Source: Nocardiopsis sp. FIRDI 009 (GTDB lineage: Bacteria; Actinomycetota; Actinomycetes; Streptosporangiales; Streptosporangiaceae). From it: a DNA stretch of 64,000 nt. The position numbers and the translations under genes were made by a program. This document shows, one piece after another, positions 59,531 through 64,000 of this stretch (the stretch's first letter is position 1; every line of letters starts with the position of its first letter). A model generated the notes under the pieces. That model saw only the letters and a list, made by a program, of their open reading frames with translations. It had not been told where the DNA came from and ran no database searches. The DNA lies in NCBI RefSeq assembly GCF_003386285.1, contig NZ_QPNC01000024.1:124001-188000 (forward strand), in the 5' to 3' direction.

Positions 59531-60616
59531 ATGGCTGGTGGCCAGGACCTTCTTCCCTCCGAGCGGCCGCTGCGGCTGCTCGACGAGACCGGGCGGCGCG
59601 TGCCCGGCGCGACCCTGCCGTTCCCCGACACGGACCGCCTCCTCGACGCGTACGCCTCCCTGGTGATCGGACGCCGCGTCAACGACCAGGCCGGGGCCCT
59701 CGTCCGCCAGGGACGCCTGGCCGTCTACCCCTCCTCCCACGGTCAGGAGGCGTGCCAGACCGGCGCCGCCCTCGCCCTGGCCGACGGCGACTGGCTCTTC
59801 CCCACCTACCGCGACACCGCGGCGGTCATCGCGCGCGGCGTGGACCCGGTCGAGGTCCTCACCCTCCTCAAGGGCGACTGGCACGCGGGCTACGACCCCT
59901 ACGCCCACCGGGTCGCCCCCCAGGCCACCCCGCTGGCCACCCAACTCCTGCACGCCGTCGGCGTCGCCCACGCGGCCCGCCTGCGCGGTGAGGACACCGT
60001 CGTCATGGCCCTGTGCGGCGACGGAGCCACCAGCGAGGGCGACTTCCACGAGGCGCTCAACTTCGCCGCGGTCTTCCGGGCCCCCGTCGTCTTCTTCGTG
60101 CAGAACAACGAGTACGCGATCTCCGTCCCCCTGGCGCGGCAGACCGCCGCCCCCTCCCTCGCCCACAAGGGCGTCGGCTACGGCGTGCCCGGCCGCCGCG
60201 TGGACGGCAACGACGCCGCCGCCGTCCTCTCCGTCCTCGACCGCGCGGTCGCCGCCGCCCGCTCCGGCGAGGGCCCCCAACTGGTCGAGGCGCACACCTA
60301 CCGGATGCAGGCGCACACCAACGCCGACGACGACTCCCGCTACCGCAGCACCGAGGAGGTCGACCCGTGGGCGGCCCGCGACCCGCTGCTGCGCATGGAG
60401 GCGTTCCTGAAGCGCAAGCGGGTGCTCACCAAGGCCCGTCAGGCGCAGATCACCGAGCGCGCCGAGGCCGTGGCCGCGGCCATGCGCGAGGGCCTGGCCG
60501 AGGACACCGACCCCGAGCCCGCCGAACTGTTCGCCCACGTGTTCTCCTCCCCCACCCCCCAACTGGCCGAGCAGGCCGCGTTCCTGGCCGACGAACTGAG
60601 CAGAGAGGGCCACTGA
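59531..60616 (+). CDS. 2-oxoacid dehydrogenase E1 alpha subunit
   Basis: A 361-aa ThDP-binding alpha subunit of a branched-chain or pyruvate dehydrogenase. Motifs are YPSSHGQEACQTGAALAL, LFPTYRDTAAV, and the ThDP/Mg site GDGATSEGDFHEALNFAAV with NNEYAISVP. The phosphorylation-loop region THRM is YRMQAHTNADD. GGAGG and GGAGC precede the ATG. The E1 beta gene follows after 1 bp, so all three subunits are made in one operon. Confidence 0.94.
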   Translation: MAGGQDLLPSERPLRLLDETGRRVPGATLPFPDTDRLLDAYASLVIGRRVNDQAGALVRQGRLAVYPSSHGQEACQTGAALALADGDWLFPTYRDTAAVIARGVDPVEVLTLLKGDWHAGYDPYAHRVAPQATPLATQLLHAVGVAHAARLRGEDTVVMALCGDGATSEGDFHEALNFAAVFRAPVVFFVQNNEYAISVPLARQTAAPSLAHKGVGYGVPGRRVDGNDAAAVLSVLDRAVAAARSGEGPQLVEAHTYRMQAHTNADDDSRYRSTEEVDPWAARDPLLRMEAFLKRKRVLTKARQAQITERAEAVAAAMREGLAEDTDPEPAELFAHVFSSPTPQLAEQAAFLADELSREGH

Positions 60617-60617
60617 C

Positions 60618-61610
60618 ATGGCGACGGACCCCACCAAGCTCACCATGGCCCAGGCGCTCAACCGGGCGCTGCGCGACGCCATGACCGAGGACGAGACCGT
60701 GTACGTCTTCGGTGAGGACGTCGGCCCGCTCGGCGGCGTCTTCCGGATCACCGACGGACTGACCGCCGAGTTCGGCGAGCACCGCTGCTTCGACACCCCC
60801 CTCGCCGAGTCCGGCATCGTGGGCATGGCCGTGGGCATGGCGATGAACGGGATGCGCCCGGTGGTCGAGATGCAGTTCGACGCCTTCGCCTACCCGGCCT
60901 TCGAACAGATCGCCAGCCACGTCGCCAAGACCCGCAACCGCACCCGGGGCCGGGTCGGGCTGCCGATGGTCATCCGGGTCCCCTACGCGGGCGGGATCGG
61001 CGGCGTCGAGCACCACTGCGACTCCTCCGAGTCCTACTACGCGCACACCCCCGGCCTGACCGTGGTCGCCCCGTCCACCGTCGCCGACGCCTACTTCCTC
61101 CTCCGCGAGGCCATCGCCTCCCCGGACCCGGTGGTCTTCCTCGAACCGAAGAAGCTGTACTGGGGCAAGGAGGAGGTCGACCTCACCGTGCCCGAACCGG
61201 GTATCGGCACCGCCGTCGTCCGCCGCCCCGGCACCGACGCCACCCTCATCGCCTACGGCCCCTCGGTGCCCACCGCGCTGGAGGCCGCCGAGGCCGCCGC
61301 GCAGGAGGGCCGCAGCCTCCAGGTGGTCGACGTGCGCTCGCTCGTCCCGTTCGACGACGCGACCGTGTGCGAGGCGGTGCGCTCCACCGGGCGGGCGGTC
61401 GTGGTCGCCGAGGCGAGCGGGTACGCCAGCGTCGCCTCGGAGATCACCGCCCGGGTGACCGAACGCTGCTTCCACTCGCTGGCCGCGCCGGTGCGCCGCG
61501 TCACCGGTTTCGACATCCCCTACCCGCCGCCGAAGCTGGAGCGCTTCCAACTGCCCAGCGTGGACCGCATCCTGGACGCCGTCGACGACCTCCAGTGGGA
61601 GGACCAGTGA
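60618..61610 (+). CDS. 2-oxoacid dehydrogenase E1 beta subunit
   Basis: A 330-aa transketolase-type beta subunit: TVYVFGEDVGPLGGVFRITDGL, RCFDTPLAESGIVGMAVGMA, VEMQFDAFAYPAFEQIASH and the C-terminal VVDVRSLVPFDDATV. With E1 alpha it decarboxylates a 2-oxoacid and acylates the lipoyl domain of E2. The stop overlaps the E2 start by GTGA. Confidence 0.95.
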   Translation: MATDPTKLTMAQALNRALRDAMTEDETVYVFGEDVGPLGGVFRITDGLTAEFGEHRCFDTPLAESGIVGMAVGMAMNGMRPVVEMQFDAFAYPAFEQIASHVAKTRNRTRGRVGLPMVIRVPYAGGIGGVEHHCDSSESYYAHTPGLTVVAPSTVADAYFLLREAIASPDPVVFLEPKKLYWGKEEVDLTVPEPGIGTAVVRRPGTDATLIAYGPSVPTALEAAEAAAQEGRSLQVVDVRSLVPFDDATVCEAVRSTGRAVVVAEASGYASVASEITARVTERCFHSLAAPVRRVTGFDIPYPPPKLERFQLPSVDRILDAVDDLQWEDQ

Positions 61611-62992
61611 GTATCCGGACCTTCGACCTTCCCGACCTGGGCGAGGGCCTCACCGAGGCCGAGGTGGTGCGCTGGCTGGTCGCCGTCGGCGACACCGTGG
61701 CCGTGGACGCGCCCGTGGCCGAGGTGGAGACCGCGAAGTCGATCGTGGAGGTTCCGTCGCCGTTCGCCGGGACGGTCAGTGCACTGCACGGCGAGGAGGG
61801 CGCCGTCCTCGCCGTGGGCGCCCCGCTGATCAGCGTGGACGACGGAGCGGCGGTCTCGGCCGCCGCCCCGTCGTCGGGGGCCGCCCCGGCGGGGGCGCCC
61901 GGGACCTCGCCGGAGGGTGAGCGCTACCGGGAGGAGGAGCGCGCCGGAACCGGTTCGGGCAACGTGCTCATCGGCTACGGGACCCCCGAGCACCGGGCGA
62001 CCGGGCGCCGCCGCAGGCCGCGCGGCCGACCGCCCGTCCGCCCGGACTCCCCCACCGCGCCGTCCCCGGCCACGCCCCCGGAGTCCACCCGGCCGCCGCT
62101 GGTGACCTCACCGCTGGTCCGCCAGATGGCGCGCGAGGCGGGGCTGCGGATCTCCGAGGTCAGCGGCAGCGGGCCCGGCGGGCTGATCACCCGGGCCGAC
62201 GTGCGCGCCGCGATCGAGGCCGCGAAGACCCCGGCCGAGCCGGTCCCGGTGATCCCGGTGGCTCCGACCGCTCCCGCCGCGACGGGAGCGACCGATCCGC
62301 GCACCGGCCTGACCGAGTCCCGGCGCGTCCCGATGAGCGGTTTCCGCAGGACCGTGGCCGAGTCCCTGTCCCGCAGCCGCCGGGAGATCCCCGAGGCCAC
62401 CGTCTGGGTCGACGTCGACGCCACCGAACTGGTCCGTCTGCGTCAGTCCGACCCCGAGGGGCCCGGTCTGCTCTCCTACGTGGCGCGCTTCGTCGTCGCG
62501 GGACTGCGCGCCCACCCCGAGCTCAACGGCCTCGTCGACACCGAACGCGGCGAACTGGTCCAGTACGACGGCGTGAACCTGGGCCTGGCCGTCCAGACCG
62601 ACCGCGGCCTGGTCGCGCCCGCCGTCCTGGGCGCGCACCGGATGACCACGGCCGAACTCGACCGGGAGATCCGACGGCTCACCGCCGCCGCCCGCGAGGG
62701 GAAGGCGTCCCCGGCGGAGATGACCGGTGGCACGTTCACCCTGAACAACTACGGTTCGCTGCGGGTGGACGGCAGCGCCGCGATCATCAACCACCCGCAG
62801 GTCGCCATCCTCGGGCTGGGCCGGATCATGGACCGGCCGTGGATCGTGGACGGTGAGCTGACCGCCCGCAAGATCACCCAGCTGTCCTTCGCCTTCGACC
62901 ACCGCGTCTGCGACGGCGGCACGGCGGCGGGTTTCATGCGCGTGGTCGCCGACGCCATGGAGAACCCAGCCAAGGCCATCGCCCAGCTGTAG
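61607..62992 (+). CDS. 2-oxoacid dehydrogenase E2 (dihydrolipoamide acyltransferase)
   Basis: A 461-aa acyltransferase core. A lipoyl domain lies at ~1-80 with the lipoylated Lys in VETAKSIVEVPS. A Pro/Ala/Arg-rich linker follows, then a peripheral-subunit-binding domain at ~165-200 (PLVRQMAREAGLRISEVSGS, GGLITRADVRAAI), and the catalytic domain to the end with the His-Asp motif FDHRVCDGGTAAGF. The GTG start overlaps E1 beta. No E3 gene is present; E3 is usually shared. Confidence 0.95.
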   Translation: MSIRTFDLPDLGEGLTEAEVVRWLVAVGDTVAVDAPVAEVETAKSIVEVPSPFAGTVSALHGEEGAVLAVGAPLISVDDGAAVSAAAPSSGAAPAGAPGTSPEGERYREEERAGTGSGNVLIGYGTPEHRATGRRRRPRGRPPVRPDSPTAPSPATPPESTRPPLVTSPLVRQMAREAGLRISEVSGSGPGGLITRADVRAAIEAAKTPAEPVPVIPVAPTAPAATGATDPRTGLTESRRVPMSGFRRTVAESLSRSRREIPEATVWVDVDATELVRLRQSDPEGPGLLSYVARFVVAGLRAHPELNGLVDTERGELVQYDGVNLGLAVQTDRGLVAPAVLGAHRMTTAELDREIRRLTAAAREGKASPAEMTGGTFTLNNYGSLRVDGSAAIINHPQVAILGLGRIMDRPWIVDGELTARKITQLSFAFDHRVCDGGTAAGFMRVVADAMENPAKAIAQL

Positions 62993-63006
62993 GGCGGGTA
63001 CCGACC

Positions 63007-63040
63007 GAGCGCCCCGGGGAGTCGGCACCCCGGGGCGCTC
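63007..63040 (+). terminator. terminator of the dehydrogenase operon
   Basis: A perfect 13-bp stem (63007-63019 with 63028-63040) and an 8-nt loop begin 15 bp after the E2 stop. GC-rich without a T tract. Confidence 0.85.
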
Positions 63041-63391
63041 CTGTGTCCGGTGGTGGAGACACGGCGACGAGGCGCCTTGTCGCCGTGTCGACTCGTCGTC
63101 AGGGCGAGAAACGGTCAGGACCGGTCCGCGCGACCCCGACCGCCACGACGGCCCCTCACCCCCGCGGCGGGTCGCCGTCGCGCACGGCCTCCAGATACTC
63201 GGAGATCGCGTCCCTGTTCCTGGACAGGCACGCGACGCACTGGCTCATCCGGTCGCGCCCATGCTCCGGCGATCGTCCCTCGCGTGGGAGTCTCCCCGGG
63301 ACCGGCGCCGCACGCAGGCGCCCCGCCACCGGTGGAGACACGGTGACGGGGCGCCCCGTCGACATGGCGATCCGGCTACACGTCCACTCGT
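63041..63391. other. intergenic region with two repeat copies
   Basis: About 350 bp between the convergent E2 operon and paaZ. It holds repeat copies G and H. A minus-strand frame in the middle could encode a 30-aa CxxC peptide (MSQCVACLSRNRDAISEYLE...), but it has no ribosome site and I do not call it a gene. Confidence 0.5.
63058..63092 (+). repeat. dispersed repeat, copy G
   Basis: The 35-nt unit from GACACGGCGACG to TCGCCGTGTCGAC aligns to copy B with a 3-nt gap. It is preceded by GGTGGA, as is the sequence before copy H (63331-63336). Confidence 0.55.
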
Positions 63392-63395
63392 CTAC
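63358..63395 (-). repeat. dispersed 38-bp repeat, copy H
   Basis: On the minus strand this 38-nt unit ends ATCGCCATGTCGAC, identical to the last 14 nt of copy B, and keeps GAGTsGAC near its start. It touches the last codon of paaZ. Confidence 0.6.
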
Positions 63396-64000
63396 GCGTC
63401 GCCCTTCGCGACCAGGGTGAGCACGTCGTAGGTGGCGACCGGCTCGTCGCGCTCGTTCGTGACCAGCGCGTCCCAGCGGACCTCGCCGTAGTCGGCGTTC
63501 GTGCGCGGGGTGATCTGCTTGGCGGTCAACTGGACCCGGATGGTCTCCCCCTCCTTGACCGGGGTGAGGAAGCGCAGGTTGTCCACGCCGAAGTTGGCCA
63601 GCACCGGGCCCGGGGCCGGGTCGACGAACAGCCCCGCCGCCAGCGAGACCACCAGGTACCCGTGGGCCACGATCCCGCCGAACAGCGGGTTGGCCGCGGC
63701 CGCCGCCTCGTCGGTGTGCGCGTAGAAGGTGTCCCCGGTGAACTCCGCGAAGTGGTCGATGTCCTCCCGCGTGACCGTGCGCGGGGCGGAGGAGATCGTG
63801 TCGCCGATCCGCAGCTCCGCGAGGTTCTTGCGGAACGGGTGCACCTCGCCGACCTCACGTCGGGAACCGGTGGTCCAGTGCCCGGTGATCGCGGTCGTCA
63901 TGTCCGGCGAGGCCTGGATCGCGGTGCGCTGCATGTGGTGCTTGACGCCGCGCACACCGCCCATCTCCTCGCCGCCGCCCGCGCGGCCCGGGCCGCCGTG
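63392..64000 (-). CDS. paaZ: phenylacetate degradation protein PaaZ, C-terminal hydratase domain (5' end outside window)
   Basis: About 202 C-terminal residues of PaaZ are present and the frame is open to the right edge. The visible part is the MaoC-like R-hydratase domain: GVKHHMQRTAIQASPDM, LAELRIGDTISSAPRTVTRED, FTGDTFYAHTDEAAAAANPLFGG, VAHGYLVVSLAAGLF and EVRWDALVTN. In full PaaZ this domain opens the oxepin-CoA ring and the missing N-terminal part is the aldehyde dehydrogenase. The upstream gene content lies beyond the window. A stand-alone MaoC protein is unlikely because the GVKHHMQR linker typical of PaaZ is present. Confidence 0.9.
   Translation of the reverse strand, partial: HGGPGRAGGGEEMGGVRGVKHHMQRTAIQASPDMTTAITGHWTTGSRREVGEVHPFRKNLAELRIGDTISSAPRTVTREDIDHFAEFTGDTFYAHTDEAAAAANPLFGGIVAHGYLVVSLAAGLFVDPAPGPVLANFGVDNLRFLTPVKEGETIRVQLTAKQITPRTNADYGEVRWDALVTNERDEPVATYDVLTLVAKGDA

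Noticed and set aside
63156-63245. 30-aa CxxC peptide on the minus strand
   Set aside because: The peptide MSQCVACLSRNRDAISEYLE... looks protein-like but has no ribosome site and no supporting context.

Overview
The window is high-GC DNA of an actinomycete. It opens inside the 3' end of gyrA, followed by the DUF3566 membrane gene and tRNA-Ile(GAT), an order typical of Actinomycetota close to oriC. A perfect Streptomyces-type parS site (GTTTCACGTGAAAC) about 55 kb away supports an origin-proximal position. The genus cannot be proved from the sequence; a Nocardiopsis-like member of the Streptosporangiales is a reasonable guess.

Region by region: 1-2.0 kb is core genome. 2.0-5.2 kb holds an ArsR/low-molecular-weight phosphatase fusion and a StrR-type (ParB-like) pathway regulator. 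5.2-9.0 kb holds an ArsR-permease pair and a small CC protein whose promoters share a 10-bp motif. Between these two lies a minus-strand pair, a fosfomycin kinase FomA homologue and an HppE (Fom4) epoxidase with every metal and substrate residue I checked in place. 9.2-18.2 kb is one tightly coupled minus-strand operon: a 154-aa orphan, an SDR, an EPSP synthase, a cofactor-independent phosphoglycerate mutase, a phosphonopyruvate decarboxylase (Fom2/Ppd), and a phosphonate ABC importer PhnD-PhnC-PhnE(E). Together 6.6-18.2 kb reads as a phosphonate antibiotic island of fosfomycin type with an unusual gene set: no PEP mutase, no Fom3, no FomC/FomD, but extra PEP-metabolising enzymes.

19-26.4 kb starts with a maltokinase-cap protein and continues as an arsenic island (ArsR-ArsN fusion, flavoprotein, MFS, second flavoprotein, ACR3, ArsR, ArsC). 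26.4-28.5 kb is a PadR-chrA chromate-efflux unit with matching operators and an overlapping leader peptide. 28.5-32.1 kb carries AraC, DHFR-like, VOC and SGNH-lipase genes, followed by gene remnants to 32.6 kb.

33.0-46.2 kb is a second biosynthetic cluster that I cannot match to a known product: a PP-loop ATPase diverging from a plus-strand operon of DRE-TIM aldolase, FAH-fold enzyme, stand-alone A-PCP protein, asparagine-synthase-type amidotransferase, thioesterase, FAD enzyme, ATP-grasp ligase and DMT exporter, then a convergent DUF2000/DMT pair. 46.4-49.1 kb holds regulators (LuxR with a TrmB-like half; a SARP) and a small secreted peptide with a repeated GAGW motif.

49.4-64 kb is mixed: polysaccharide deacetylase, HD protein, MarR with two operators, a decayed VTC-DUF4956-CotH locus, an MHS transporter, parS, a YezG-like 543-aa protein, a TPR protein, a phosphoribosyltransferase, a three-gene branched-chain/pyruvate dehydrogenase operon and the 3' end of paaZ. 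A dispersed ~38-bp repeat with a conserved GTCGAC end occurs in at least seven intergenic places.

All assignments come from reading the sequence and recalled family motifs; no database search was run.
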